Positions 51,468 through 59,734 of a stretch of 64,000 bases of DNA are shown one piece after another. The DNA comes from CBDCRK01 sp965220955. Its GTDB lineage: Bacteria > Desulfobacterota > Binatia > Bin18 > CBDCRK01. The stretch spans positions 124,001 through 188,000 of the forward strand of contig CBDCRK010000015.1 of assembly GCA_965220955.1 (NCBI GenBank). Reading direction: 5' to 3'. The notes below the pieces were generated by a model. The model was not told where the DNA came from and searched no databases. It worked only from the letters and a program-made list of their open reading frames with translations. The translations under genes were made by a program, and so were the position numbers. The first letter of the stretch is position 1; every line of letters starts with the position of its first letter.

Positions 51468-51761
51468 ATGAGCGTAATTGTGCTGCTCGAAATGAAGGTC
51501 AAACCTGAGGCCGTGGACGCGGTAAAGGCACGCTTGAAAGAAGCTCTGCCGGATACGCGGGCATACAACGGTTGTCAGGGTGTCGATGTTTATGACAACA
51601 CTGAAGAGTCGGGTAATCTTGTTTTTTATGAGCGGTGGGACTCCCGCCAACACTATGAAAAATACCTTGCTTGGCGCACCGAAACTGGGGCTATGGAGCA
51701 ACTCAGTGCAAGTTTGGCAGGGCCACCAAGTATCCGGTATTTTGAGCGGGTGGATGTGTAA
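51468..51761 (+). CDS. Antibiotic biosynthesis monooxygenase (ABM) domain protein
   Basis: It encodes 97 residues; ATGGAGGCAAACAAA precedes the ATG at 51468. VIVLLEMKVKPEAVDAVKAR, then GCQGVDVYDNTEESGNLVFY and ERWDSRQHYEKYLAWR, is a one-domain ferredoxin-like ABM protein (YgiN/quinol monooxygenase type). These dimerise and act on quinones or heme-like substrates; the function here is open. No operon neighbour. Confidence 0.9.
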   Translation: MSVIVLLEMKVKPEAVDAVKARLKEALPDTRAYNGCQGVDVYDNTEESGNLVFYERWDSRQHYEKYLAWRTETGAMEQLSASLAGPPSIRYFERVDV

Positions 51762-52028
51762 GAGAATCCCTCTCTTTCACCGTGTGAGTTTCTAACTCGG
51801 TGCGGCACACAGCCGCAAGGCTGTATGCCGCAGTTTGATCCAAGTGCTCATAAATGAACACGGTATAGTTCCTGGGGGCGGCCACTCGCCCGATCGAGAC
51901 GTCGAGATAACCCCTGGTTATCTCGACGTCTGACATACAAAGCCTTCAAATGCTTCGCCTCAACCTATGCGCCTAACGTAGTACGCTGAGGGGTGCGAAC
52001 GGAGTGGGCATCCCACTCCAGAGGAGAG

Positions 52029-52289
52029 TTAGGTGGGAGCTTGCTTACTACGCGCGAACGATTTGTTTAAAACCTGCGCTGTCTCACGCGGCACCTCAAT
52101 GAACACGAAGTACTCTGCCGGATAGAGATAATCTTCTCCACTCTCGTCAATGATGCGGACATCGCCCTCCTGGGCCGCATCTTCATCAGGCAGAGCCCGA
52201 TAAATCTTGTGTAACTCTAGGGAAACAGGATACTCAGAGTTGTCCACACAGATGGCGAACCGTGGACTCAGGTCTTTGCGTCTTTTCAT
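52029..52289 (-). CDS. Small conserved hypothetical protein (86 aa)
   Basis: MKRRKDLSPRFAICVDNSEY, then PVSLELHKIYRALPDEDAAQ, EGDVRIIDESGEDYLYPAEY and FVFIEVPRETAQVL. This is a common small bacterial protein type with a SH3-like all-beta look (RIIDESGEDYLYP). Its ATG overlaps the stop of the small gene before it (ATGA). Function unknown, often found next to short HWYEAHG-type proteins, as here. Confidence 0.65.
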   Translation of the reverse strand: MKRRKDLSPRFAICVDNSEYPVSLELHKIYRALPDEDAAQEGDVRIIDESGEDYLYPAEYFVFIEVPRETAQVLNKSFARSKQAPT

Positions 52290-52441
52290 GACTCTAATTC
52301 AAATAGCGCTCGGCTGCGGATTCGACCACTGGCAAGACGAATCATAGCGTTTCCTTTCAGCTTGCGCCAACGACCGGAACCATACTGTTTTTGCAATCGT
52401 TTACCGCAATAGGCGTTTGATTTCCTTTTTTCCGCTCCCAT
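52286..52441 (-). CDS. Small basic protein, probably the 3' piece of a split gene
   Basis: The frame reads KRLQKQYGSGRWRKLKGNAM, then IRLASGRIRSRALFELES. The YGSGRWRKLKG..RLASG pattern usually continues into AELHWYEAHGIGRKE in full-length relatives, but that segment is found instead in the small gene upstream. The order of the two pieces is therefore reversed or the gene was rearranged. It overlaps the next gene by four bases. Confidence 0.4.
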   Translation of the reverse strand: MGAEKRKSNAYCGKRLQKQYGSGRWRKLKGNAMIRLASGRIRSRALFELES

Positions 52442-52511
52442 GAGCTTCATACCAGTGCAGCTCTGCCTCAGTCGTGATTGGCTTTTGACACTTGGATCGC
52501 TTTTTCGACAT
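52401..52511 (-). CDS. 36-residue HWYEAHG-type peptide
   Basis: MSKKRSKCQKPITTEAELHW, then YEAHGSGKKEIKRLLR. The AELHWYEAHG.G.KE.KIKR segment is a known short conserved bacterial motif. GGAGGAGACG precedes the ATG. It overlaps the next frame, so the two are probably pieces of one ancestral unit or a coupled pair. Confidence 0.5.
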   Translation of the reverse strand: MSKKRSKCQKPITTEAELHWYEAHGSGKKEIKRLLR

Positions 52512-53099
52512 CGTCTCCTCCTTCTCAATTCATAGCCGCTCATAGCCGCGCCTAACAAACTATTCTATAGTTTCTGCATAACCCCACGATGTGGGAAAGT
52601 TCTCCGTATCTCTACCTGCCAACAGGCTCTCTGGTTTGTCTTCGCTCGCTAGTGCCCTGACCACCCACATTGTTCTTTATACTTTATTTACTTTATTATT
52701 CCAGGCATCAATTTTTGACAAGTTTTTTCTGCTATTTTGTTTTCTACTTTCTGTATATCATGTCATATGGAAGAATATTCTAGACCAGGAAAACTCCCTA
52801 TGCTCAATGTTCCCTCAGCACTTGACTACGCACCTCCACTTCGGGCAGGGCGACCCGGATTGGCACCAAGCTTTCGTCAGCGACCAGACGTATAAACTAG
52901 GCATTCTAGTATTTTTCCTCTCGGCACTCCCCTCGCAAGTCTGCAGAGAAGTATGGCTTGGCGGGGACGGCTAGCTTGGTCAAGCCCCCCTTGCGGAAGT
53001 AGGCTTTTTCGGTGTACATAGCGTCACTCGGGGGGGGTAGGGATACTCCTTAAAAACCAAAATTTGCTAGGATTTGCTAGGAAGGACAGGTACATTCCG
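52512..53099. other. Intergenic stretch before the cox operon
   Basis: About 590 bases, AT-rich in the first half. A tiny minus-strand frame (52906-53019) is listed next. The last 60 bases contain a repeated AGGATTTGCT(AGGA) just before coxB. No other gene seen. Confidence 0.4.
52906..53019 (-). CDS. Small hypothetical protein (37 aa)
   Basis: MYTEKAYFRKGGLTKLAVPA, then KPYFSADLRGECREEKY. Balanced composition that looks coded, but with no good ribosome site and no family. It could be a remnant. Confidence 0.3.
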   Translation of the reverse strand: MYTEKAYFRKGGLTKLAVPAKPYFSADLRGECREEKY

Positions 53100-53792
53100 A
53101 TGATGCGCTGGCTCCCAGAAAATGTGTCAACCTATGGAGCTGATATCGACTCCATGTTTTACCTTATTTATTATATCACGGCTGTGGTCTTCATCGGGGT
53201 TACCGTCCTCACGGTGGCCTTTCTTATTAAGTACCGCGAGCGTGGGGGTCGCCGGGCAACCTATACCCATGGGAACACCCCCCTCGAGCTTGCCTGGACG
53301 ATTGCCCCCGCTGTTATCCTGGTTGTCATTGCCTTTATGAGTGCGGCCAAATGGTCGGAGATTAAGATCCAAACGCCACCCAGTGATGTTCAGGTTCAGG
53401 TTACGGGCAAGCAGTTTAACTGGGATATTCTCTATCCCGGGCCGGACGGAGAGTTTGATACTGAGGATGATCTTCTGCTTGAGAACGATCTGCACGTTCC
53501 GGTCAATAAGGTTGTGGTCGTTATTCTCAAGTCCCAGGACGTCATTCACAGCCTTTTTCTGCCACACCTGCGGTTCAAGCAGGATACCGTGCCGGGACGG
53601 GAGATTATAGACTGGTTCGAGGCAACCAAGCCCGGCCGGTATGAGATTCCCTGTGCTGAACTCTGTGGATTCGGACACTCGGGGATGAAGGGCTGGCTAA
53701 CGGTACACTCGGCTGAGGATTACCAGAACTGGGTACAGGAGCGCTGGCCCTCTACTGCGGCCAAAGCTCCGAGTTCGTCAGCGACTTCATGA
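53100..53792 (+). CDS. coxB: Cytochrome c oxidase subunit II
   Basis: It encodes 230 residues from MMRWLPENVSTYGADIDSMF. Two membrane helices (about 18-42 and 63-83) are followed by a periplasmic cupredoxin domain. The binuclear copper A ligands are IPCAELCGFGHSGM (Cys185, Cys189, His193, Met196) plus His near 149 (DVIHSLFLP). No fused cytochrome c domain. The acidic WDILYPGPDGEFDTEDDLL loop carries the conserved aromatic/acidic docking surface. No lipoprotein signal. First gene of the oxidase operon; accepts electrons from cytochrome c. Confidence 0.97.
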   Translation: MMRWLPENVSTYGADIDSMFYLIYYITAVVFIGVTVLTVAFLIKYRERGGRRATYTHGNTPLELAWTIAPAVILVVIAFMSAAKWSEIKIQTPPSDVQVQVTGKQFNWDILYPGPDGEFDTEDDLLLENDLHVPVNKVVVVILKSQDVIHSLFLPHLRFKQDTVPGREIIDWFEATKPGRYEIPCAELCGFGHSGMKGWLTVHSAEDYQNWVQERWPSTAAKAPSSSATS

Positions 53793-53855
53793 GCCTCAAG
53801 GAGTGGTATTACCATAACTAATAAAAACTGTGTCTTTATTTCATGTAAACCCACC

Positions 53856-53885
53856 TTGGTAGAATTCCGGCATGGGAGATATAAA
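53856..53885 (+). promoter_or_regulatory. Possible promoter before coxA
   Basis: TTGGTA (53856-53861) and TATAAA (53880-53885) are 18 bases apart in the 128-base gap between coxB and coxA. This would allow coxA and later genes to be made separately from coxB. Sequence match only. Confidence 0.35.
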
Positions 53886-53920
53886 AGACACAACATAAGC
53901 CATATGAGTCGAGGTGAGTG

Positions 53921-55696
53921 ATGAGTGATGCTGCCGTAACGGCTGAAGCTGTAGCCCATGAATCTCACGAAGAAATGGGCTTTTGGCGTACCTATATTTT
54001 CTCTACTGATCACAAGATGATTGGCCGGCAGTTCCTTTTCCTGGGTCTGTCAATGATAGTTATAGGCGGGCTGATGGCCATGATGATGCGCTGGCAGCTG
54101 GCCTGGCCGGAAACCCAGGTGCCTTTCACCAGCTGGATTCCTGAACCCTTCATGTATGCTGATCCTGAGCACTCCTGGTTCGGGGCGTTTATGGATCCGT
54201 CCTTCTACAATGCGCTCTTCACTATGCATGCCACGATTATGATCTTCTTTGTGGTCATGCCCATTATGGTGGGGGGATTTGGTAACTTCCTGATACCGCT
54301 CACGGTCGGTACCCGGGACATGGCCTTTCCCTTTCTTAACCTGCTCTCATTCTGGACTGCTTTTGTAGCTACTATTATAATGTTGGTCGGATTCTTTGTT
54401 CCGGGTGGTCATGCGGCCGCCGGTTGGACCGGATATGCTCCCCTTAGCTCCGTTGCTACCTACACCGGCGTTGACTGGGGGCAGAACCTCTGGTGCATAA
54501 GTCTCATCATCCTTGGTACCTCGTCGCTAATGGGGTCGATCAACTACATCACTACAATCATCAATATGCGGGCGCCGGGGATGACCTACTTCCGCATGCC
54601 TCTTGTCACCTGGTCCTTGTTTATTACTGCAATCCTGTTGCTGCTGGCACTGCCGGTGTTCACCGCAGCCCTGGCCATGCTCTTGTTCGATCGCATGGCG
54701 GGAACCAGTTTCTTTCTCCCTGAGGGTGGGGGCGAGCCAATCCTGTGGCAGCACCTCTTCTGGTTCTTCGGTCATCCTGAGGTCTATGTTCTAGTGCTCC
54801 CGGCAATGGGAGTTACGTCGGAAGTTCTCGCGACTTTCTCGCGCAAGCCGATCTTCGGCTACCATGCCATGGCCTTCTCTATGATAGGCATTGCTTTTCT
54901 CTCCTGGATTGTCTGGGGTCACCATATGTTTATGAGTGGCATGAACCCGGTACTTGGCACGGCCTTTATGATGTCTACCATGGTGATTGCAGTGCCCTCG
55001 GCCATTAAGACGTTCAATTGGATGGGCACCCTCTGGGGTGGGCAGATCCGCTTTACTTCGGCCATGATCCATGGCTTGTCCTTCCTATCAACGTTCGTAA
55101 TTGGAGGATTGAGCGGCATCTATATGGCTGCTACTCCAGTGGATATCTTTATCCACGATACCTACTTCATTGTGGCCCACTTTCACTATGTGGTTGCCGG
55201 AATCATTTTTGGGGTCTTTGCGGCTATTTACTACTGGTATCCCAAGATGTTTGGTCGCATGCTGAATGAGACCCTGGGTAGGACCCACGCGATTCTGACC
55301 TTTGTCTTTTTCAACCTCACGTTTTTTCCTATGCATTTTCTTGGCGTGGGCGGCATGATGCGCCGGATCTATAACCCCATGCAATATGAGTTCCTGGAGC
55401 ACCTCCAGGGCTGGAACGTATTTATTACCTACTCCGCGTTCTTTCTCTTTCTCTCGCAGATTCCCTTTGTTGTCAATTTCTTCTGGAGCCTGTTTGCGGG
55501 GAAGAGGGCGGAGGCCAATCCCTGGCAGGCAAATTCGTTGGAATGGGCAGCCCCGTCACCACCACCGCACGGAAATTGGGGAGAAGTGATTCCCGTTGTC
55601 CACCGTGGCCCCTATGAATACAGCTCTCCTCAGGTTACTGAAGACTGGCTGCCGCAGGATCGACAACTCGAAGGGCAAGCTGCGGCTGCGCATTAG
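53921..55696 (+). CDS. coxA: Cytochrome c oxidase subunit I
   Basis: It encodes 591 residues from MSDAAVTAEAVAHESHEEMG. Twelve or more membrane helices. Heme and copper ligands: ALFTMHATIMIFFVVMP (low-spin heme His), LFWFFGHPEVYVLVLPAMGV (CuB His and cross-linked Tyr region), WIVWGHHMFMSGMNP (two CuB His), HDTYFIVAHFHYVVAGIIF (heme a3 and a His). The E of FGHPEVY marks a type A1-like proton channel. Strong hairpin follows before ctaA. A short cytoplasmic tail of about 55 residues follows the last helix. Confidence 0.97.
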   Translation: MSDAAVTAEAVAHESHEEMGFWRTYIFSTDHKMIGRQFLFLGLSMIVIGGLMAMMMRWQLAWPETQVPFTSWIPEPFMYADPEHSWFGAFMDPSFYNALFTMHATIMIFFVVMPIMVGGFGNFLIPLTVGTRDMAFPFLNLLSFWTAFVATIIMLVGFFVPGGHAAAGWTGYAPLSSVATYTGVDWGQNLWCISLIILGTSSLMGSINYITTIINMRAPGMTYFRMPLVTWSLFITAILLLLALPVFTAALAMLLFDRMAGTSFFLPEGGGEPILWQHLFWFFGHPEVYVLVLPAMGVTSEVLATFSRKPIFGYHAMAFSMIGIAFLSWIVWGHHMFMSGMNPVLGTAFMMSTMVIAVPSAIKTFNWMGTLWGGQIRFTSAMIHGLSFLSTFVIGGLSGIYMAATPVDIFIHDTYFIVAHFHYVVAGIIFGVFAAIYYWYPKMFGRMLNETLGRTHAILTFVFFNLTFFPMHFLGVGGMMRRIYNPMQYEFLEHLQGWNVFITYSAFFLFLSQIPFVVNFFWSLFAGKRAEANPWQANSLEWAAPSPPPHGNWGEVIPVVHRGPYEYSSPQVTEDWLPQDRQLEGQAAAAH

Positions 55697-55697
55697 A

Positions 55698-55726
55698 GTA
55701 GGGGCGGGTTTAAAACTCGCTCCCTA
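55698..55726 (+). terminator. Hairpin between coxA and ctaA
   Basis: GTAGGG (55698-55703) and CCCTAC (55721-55726) form the base of a hairpin, extended inward by GCGGGTTT against AACTCGC with one bulge. It begins two bases after the coxA stop. No T run follows, so it is more likely a partial terminator or RNA processing/stability element that sets coxA over downstream genes. Confidence 0.45.
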
Positions 55727-55749
55727 CATCTTGTCACCTAGATTTTGCC

Positions 55750-56700
55750 ATGAGTTCTAAGTACTCTGACAGAGACCCCAACAGGTGGCTCCATTGGCTT
55801 GCCCTGCTGACTGCATGGGCAACCTTTGTCCTAATATTTGTGGGCGGGATAGTTACCAGCACTGGATCAGGCCTGGCAGTACCTGATTGGCCAACAACCT
55901 TTGGCCACAATATGTTTCTCTATCCGTGGTCAGAAATGGTTGGCGGCATCTTTTATGAGCACAGTCATCGGCTAATCGGCTCGGTTGTGGGGTTCCTAAC
56001 CCTAACTCTAGCTCTGTTGCTCTGGCTGCGGGAGCCACGGAGGTGGCTTCGCTGGTTGGGGATTGTTGCCCTTGGTATGGTCATTATCCAGGGGGTGCTT
56101 GGGGGCCTGCGGGTAGTTCTTCTTCAATATACGCTAGCGATTATTCATGCCTGCTTTGCCCAGGCTTTTTTTGCCCTTACTGTTAGTTTGGTGGTTTTTA
56201 CCTCTAGGGAATGGCAAGAAGAATCTCAACCAATTTTCTCAGCAGATGCTGCTCGACTCCAGCGTCTCTCTGTCTTAACCACCGGCCTTATATATCTACA
56301 GCTCATTTTTGGAGCGGTGCTGAGACACACCGGTGCTAGGTTGGACGCTCATCTGCTGTTTGCTGTTCTGGTTACTATCTATGTGCTTTGGCTTAGCATA
56401 CGCATCCTGGCGAATCATGCAGATCAGCCCAGACTTGCGCGTCCCGCTACGATTCTTTGCGGGCTACTGATCCTACAACTCGCTCTGGGCGTGGGTTCAT
56501 ATTTCGGTCAGTTTATCATTCTTGGACCCTCCAGGGTAATGCTCACCACTAGCCATGTTGCCACCGGTGCGCTGATGCTGGCGGCCTGTCTAGTACTAAC
56601 TTTGCAGACTTATCGATTATTAGCAGGGTCCAGGCCTGTGACTGCCTGGGGCTTCGCTTCTGCCCATCTGCTAGGTGAGTCGGAACAGGTGTCGGCATGA
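55750..56700 (+). CDS. ctaA: Heme A synthase
   Basis: It encodes 316 residues with eight membrane helices. VGGIVTSTGSGLAVPDWPTT holds the conserved Glu/Pro loop, then YEHSHRLIGSVVGFLTLTLA (His pair), VVLLQYTLAIIHACFAQAFF and LTTSHVATGALMLAACLVLT (second His pair): the four heme-ligating His of COX15/CtaA. Converts heme O to heme A for subunit I. Overlaps ctaB by four bases (ATGA). The usual Cys pair of the Bacillus type is absent. Confidence 0.93.
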   Translation: MSSKYSDRDPNRWLHWLALLTAWATFVLIFVGGIVTSTGSGLAVPDWPTTFGHNMFLYPWSEMVGGIFYEHSHRLIGSVVGFLTLTLALLLWLREPRRWLRWLGIVALGMVIIQGVLGGLRVVLLQYTLAIIHACFAQAFFALTVSLVVFTSREWQEESQPIFSADAARLQRLSVLTTGLIYLQLIFGAVLRHTGARLDAHLLFAVLVTIYVLWLSIRILANHADQPRLARPATILCGLLILQLALGVGSYFGQFIILGPSRVMLTTSHVATGALMLAACLVLTLQTYRLLAGSRPVTAWGFASAHLLGESEQVSA

Positions 56701-57602
56701 CGTTCAAGGCAGAGACATTGGACATGGGGCTGGTACATATGCGCAGACGAGCAGCGGATTTTCTGGAGCTAACAAAGCCCCGGGTGGTCCTGATGGTCCT
56801 GGTTACCACTTCCGTTGGCTTTTATCTCGGCTCCTCGGGGGTGCTGGACTATGTTCGCCTGGTTCATACGCTCATTGGTGCAGCGCTCGCAGCGGGTGGA
56901 ACTGTTGCCCTCAATCAGTACCTTGAGCGCAACGCGGATGCTCTGATGAAGCGTACCCGACTCCGGCCGCTGCCAGATGGGCGACTTCAGCCAATACAGG
57001 CCCTGGCATTTGGGGCGGCAATTACTGCCGGTGGGCTAGTGTATCTCATGCTTGTGGTCAATCCCTTAAGCAGCTTCATTACCGCGATCATTGTAAGTAG
57101 CTATCTTTTTGCCTATACGCCGCTTAAACAGAAAACTTCGCTCTGCACCGTTGTAGGAGCATTTCCTGGAGCACTGCCACCGGTAATTGGCTGGGCGGCT
57201 GCTCGAGGTGAGATTGGTCTTGAGGCGTGGGTGCTCTTTGCCATCCTATTTCTTTGGCAGCTTCCTCATTCTTTGGCCATTGCCATGCTGTACCGTGACG
57301 ATTATGCCCGGGCCGGCTTTCAGCTGCTTCCGGTTGTAGACCCGGATGGGCGGAGCACCGGACGTCAAGTGGTGGGCAACTGCCTGGCTCTGCTGGTTGT
57401 TGCCTTGTTGCCAACGCTCATTGGGCTTGCCGGGGTTGTCTATTTCTTTGCCGCCCTAACGCTCGGGGTTGCGTTCCTCTGGTACGGAATCGAGCTTGCG
57501 GTCTCTTGCTCAACGGCAGGCGCGCGACGCCTGCTATTCGTTTCACTGGTGTATCTTCCCATACTGCTTACAATAATGGCCTTTGATAAGGTTGCTTTAT
57601 AG
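56697..57602 (+). CDS. ctaB: Protoheme IX farnesyltransferase (heme O synthase)
   Basis: It encodes 301 residues, UbiA superfamily with about nine membrane helices. FLELTKPRVVLMVLVTTSVG, then NQYLERNADALMKRTRLRPL (the Asp-rich NxxxDxxxxRT motif). The second motif is YRDDYARAGFQLLPVVDPDG. It makes heme O from protoheme and farnesyl diphosphate, the substrate for CtaA. Translation is coupled to ctaA by the ATGA overlap. Confidence 0.95.
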   Translation: MTFKAETLDMGLVHMRRRAADFLELTKPRVVLMVLVTTSVGFYLGSSGVLDYVRLVHTLIGAALAAGGTVALNQYLERNADALMKRTRLRPLPDGRLQPIQALAFGAAITAGGLVYLMLVVNPLSSFITAIIVSSYLFAYTPLKQKTSLCTVVGAFPGALPPVIGWAAARGEIGLEAWVLFAILFLWQLPHSLAIAMLYRDDYARAGFQLLPVVDPDGRSTGRQVVGNCLALLVVALLPTLIGLAGVVYFFAALTLGVAFLWYGIELAVSCSTAGARRLLFVSLVYLPILLTIMAFDKVAL

Positions 57603-57613
57603 TTGGGGCAGTA

Positions 57614-57724
57614 ATGATAGCTCGTCAAAGTGCACAAGGGCAAAACCGTCGTGTGGGAACGGCTTTGGCGTTGCTTATTGCGCTGTACATTGGCGCGGTA
57701 ATCTGTTTTATTATCCTAAACTAG
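57614..57724 (+). CDS. 36-residue membrane peptide of the cox operon
   Basis: MIARQSAQGQNRRVGTALAL, then LIALYIGAVICFIILN. One membrane helix with a basic cytoplasmic N-terminus. It lies between ctaB (11 bases) and coxC (10 bases) in an operon with tight spacing, so it is almost surely a real gene. Similar tiny proteins (cytochrome oxidase small assembly protein, CoxF-like) occupy this place in other oxidase operons. Too short for automatic annotation. Confidence 0.7.
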   Translation: MIARQSAQGQNRRVGTALALLIALYIGAVICFIILN

Positions 57725-57734
57725 AGGTAGTGAG

Positions 57735-58388
57735 ATGCCGCGAGAAGCTACCGCACGTCGCATAACGGATCCCGCGGTAGACACCGAAGCTGGGGTCCCA
57801 CGCTTTGGTGGAGGCCCACCCCCACCCCGGTCTGAGCCACTTGTGAGCAATGCCCATCTGGGCATGTTGATGCTTATTGCTGCTGAGACCATGCTTTTTA
57901 CCGGGCTGATTGGTGCCTTTCTTGTTTTCCGCTTCGGGAGTGTAACCTGGCCTCCACTCGACCAGCCACGCCTGCCAATCGGAATCACTGCGGTTAACAC
58001 AGTCATCTTGCTACTTAGCGGCTACACCATGTACCGGGCTATTACGGCAATCGGTCAAGGAAACCAGCAGCGGTTTATCAATGGGCTGCTGGAAACAACT
58101 TTGCTTGGAGTGATGTTTCTTAGCGTGCAGGGATCAGAGTGGATTCGCCTTATTCGTTATGGCTTCACCCTGTCAGATGGTACTTATGGATCCACCTTCT
58201 ATACGCTGATTGGGTGCCATGGCCTCCATGTGCTGGGAGCCATCATCTGGCTATTAGCGGTCCTTGTTGGCGCTAGACAAGGCCGCTACTCGGCGCAAAA
58301 TCGTACTAGCGTCGAAATTTGTGGGATGTATTGGTACTTCGTAGTCGCCCTCTGGCCTTTTCTCTTCACCCTTGTGTACCTGAGCTGA
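57735..58388 (+). CDS. coxC: Cytochrome c oxidase subunit III (first copy)
   Basis: It encodes 217 residues with five membrane helices. NAHLGMLMLIAAETMLFTGL, then GAFLVFRFGSVTWPP (the E-T/AFF region), QGSEWIRLIRYGFTLSDGTY, FYTLIGCHGLHVLGAIIWLL (conserved H-x2-HV) and SVEICGMYWYFVVALWPFLF (family: YWHFVD; here YWYFVV, so the usual His/Asp are Tyr/Val). The changed C-terminal motif suggests this copy differs from the second in lipid binding or partner contacts. A 35-residue proline-rich N-terminal extension precedes helix I. Confidence 0.9.
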   Translation: MPREATARRITDPAVDTEAGVPRFGGGPPPPRSEPLVSNAHLGMLMLIAAETMLFTGLIGAFLVFRFGSVTWPPLDQPRLPIGITAVNTVILLLSGYTMYRAITAIGQGNQQRFINGLLETTLLGVMFLSVQGSEWIRLIRYGFTLSDGTYGSTFYTLIGCHGLHVLGAIIWLLAVLVGARQGRYSAQNRTSVEICGMYWYFVVALWPFLFTLVYLS

Positions 58389-58433
58389 GTCGTCCGGAGA
58401 TCAATTGACAGCACAAACGCGGGATGACATAAG

Positions 58434-58736
58434 ATGGGCGTGCTTGACTCTATAACGAAGCGCTATGTGTCCTTTGCCTTATGGGTTGCGGCCATAGTGC
58501 CACTTATTCCGGTCGATGCATTTGCCCAGTGTGCCATGTGTCGGACCGCGATCTCGTCGCCGGATGACCCGCTGGCTCGTGGTATCAACTTTAGCATTCT
58601 GCTGCTCATGGGAATGCCGTTTACCCTTGCCAGTGTGATAGGGGGGTGGCTGTTTTATGCGCACCGGCGTGCACTGGGCCGCCGCCAGACAAGAATGCCT
58701 ATGCTGCGTCTGGTTTGGACGCGTAAAGGGAGGTAA
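58434..58736 (+). CDS. Small membrane protein with CxxC motif
   Basis: It encodes 100 residues. VSFALWVAAIVPLIPVDAFA is a probable signal peptide cut after AFA; next is QCAMCRTAISSPDDPLARGI (CxxC near residue 33-36), a second membrane helix (FSILLLMGMPFTLASVIGGW) and a basic tail. The position between two subunit III genes points to an oxidase role, for example copper or heme handling or complex assembly through the CAMC motif. No named family. Confidence 0.8.
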   Translation: MGVLDSITKRYVSFALWVAAIVPLIPVDAFAQCAMCRTAISSPDDPLARGINFSILLLMGMPFTLASVIGGWLFYAHRRALGRRQTRMPMLRLVWTRKGR

Positions 58737-58739
58737 AAA

Positions 58740-59366
58740 TTGGAACAAGTAGCTACAATGCATCCATCTGGCGAAGCAGTTGAATCGCCTCTTACTCCTG
58801 ACAGCTTGGGTAAGCTGGGAATGTGGATGTTTCTGGCTGGCGATGCTCTTAACTTTGGCGGACTGCTGGCCGGATATGGAGCGCTAAGAGCAGGCACGGT
58901 CAACTGGCCGGTACCAGCCGAAGTCTTCGGGATCTTTGGCTTCTGGCTGGTAGCTTTCATGACCTTTCTGTTGATCTGTAGCAGCGTCACTATGGTATTG
59001 TCTCTGGCGGCAGTTCAAGAGGGTGACCAGCAAAGATTCAAGAAATTTCTCTTCTTGACGGTTCTCGGCGGGCTGGCCTTTCTGGGATGTCAGGCGTATG
59101 AATGGACTCACCTGATTCATGAGGGTGTTACCCTCAGTGGTAATCCCTTTGGAGCCGGCCTTTTTGGCACCACCTTTTTCATTCTCACGGGCTTTCATGG
59201 TCTACACGTGACCGGAGGCGTTATCTATCTTGGTTGCCTTCTGCTCCGAGGGCTTAATGGCCGGTATTCGCCAGAGAATTCCTACCCCATTGAGATTGCT
59301 GGCTTATATTGGCACTTTGTGGACCTGGTATGGATACTTATCTTTACCTTTGTCTATCTGCTGTAA
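58740..59366 (+). CDS. coxC: Cytochrome c oxidase subunit III (second copy)
   Basis: It encodes 208 residues from a TTG at 58740 with GGGAGG six bases before it; ATG 58758 is an alternative. Five membrane helices. LGMWMFLAGDALNFGGLLAG, QAYEWTHLIHEGVTLSGNPF, TTFFILTGFHGLHVTGGVIY (H-x2-HV) and EIAGLYWHFVDLVWILIFTF (canonical YWHFVD). This copy keeps the standard C-terminal motif. The two copies are clearly diverged (about one third identical by eye), so this is not a recent tandem duplication. Confidence 0.92.
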   Translation: MEQVATMHPSGEAVESPLTPDSLGKLGMWMFLAGDALNFGGLLAGYGALRAGTVNWPVPAEVFGIFGFWLVAFMTFLLICSSVTMVLSLAAVQEGDQQRFKKFLFLTVLGGLAFLGCQAYEWTHLIHEGVTLSGNPFGAGLFGTTFFILTGFHGLHVTGGVIYLGCLLLRGLNGRYSPENSYPIEIAGLYWHFVDLVWILIFTFVYLL

Positions 59367-59404
59367 AGACTGGGGAGTGAAGTTATCGGTTGAGGGGGAG
59401 AGTT

Positions 59405-59728
59405 ATGGAAAGTGGTCATAGTGATACATCTCTTTACATCTGGACCTTTTGGTGGCTTGTGGCGCTGACTATTGCTGAGATTGCGGTTGTCTTTATGCCC
59501 ATTCCTAAGATTATTATCAATATGTCACTGGTCCTGATGGCTTTGGTCAAGGCTACGTTTGTGGCCATGTATTTTATGCATTTGCGATTTGAACGCCGGA
59601 CCCTAGCCTGGGTGGCTCTTACTCCGCTGCTTCTGGGCGCCCTTCTGATATTTGCCCTCCTCCCTGACCTAACCGCCGTTCCGGACAAATCTGGTCCCGT
59701 TGTCCATCTCTCCGAAAGCTCCCATTGA
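59405..59728 (+). CDS. coxD: Cytochrome c oxidase subunit IV
   Basis: It encodes 107 residues from MESGHSDTSLYIWTFWWLVA (GAGGGGGAGAG before the ATG). Three membrane helices: YIWTFWWLVALTIAEIAVVF, INMSLVLMALVKATFVAMYF (prokaryotic subunit IV motif K...V..YFMHLR), and WVALTPLLLGALLIFALLPD. MHLRFERRT is the conserved loop. Small structural subunit of aa3-type oxidases. Confidence 0.9.
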   Translation: MESGHSDTSLYIWTFWWLVALTIAEIAVVFMPIPKIIINMSLVLMALVKATFVAMYFMHLRFERRTLAWVALTPLLLGALLIFALLPDLTAVPDKSGPVVHLSESSH

Positions 59729-59734
59729 CCTCAC

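Noticed and set aside
52591..52974. A 127-codon plus-strand frame with hydrophobic stretches before coxB
   Set aside because: The composition follows the local AT-rich bias (Leu, Phe, Ser), no ribosome site is seen, and the second half has no protein character.
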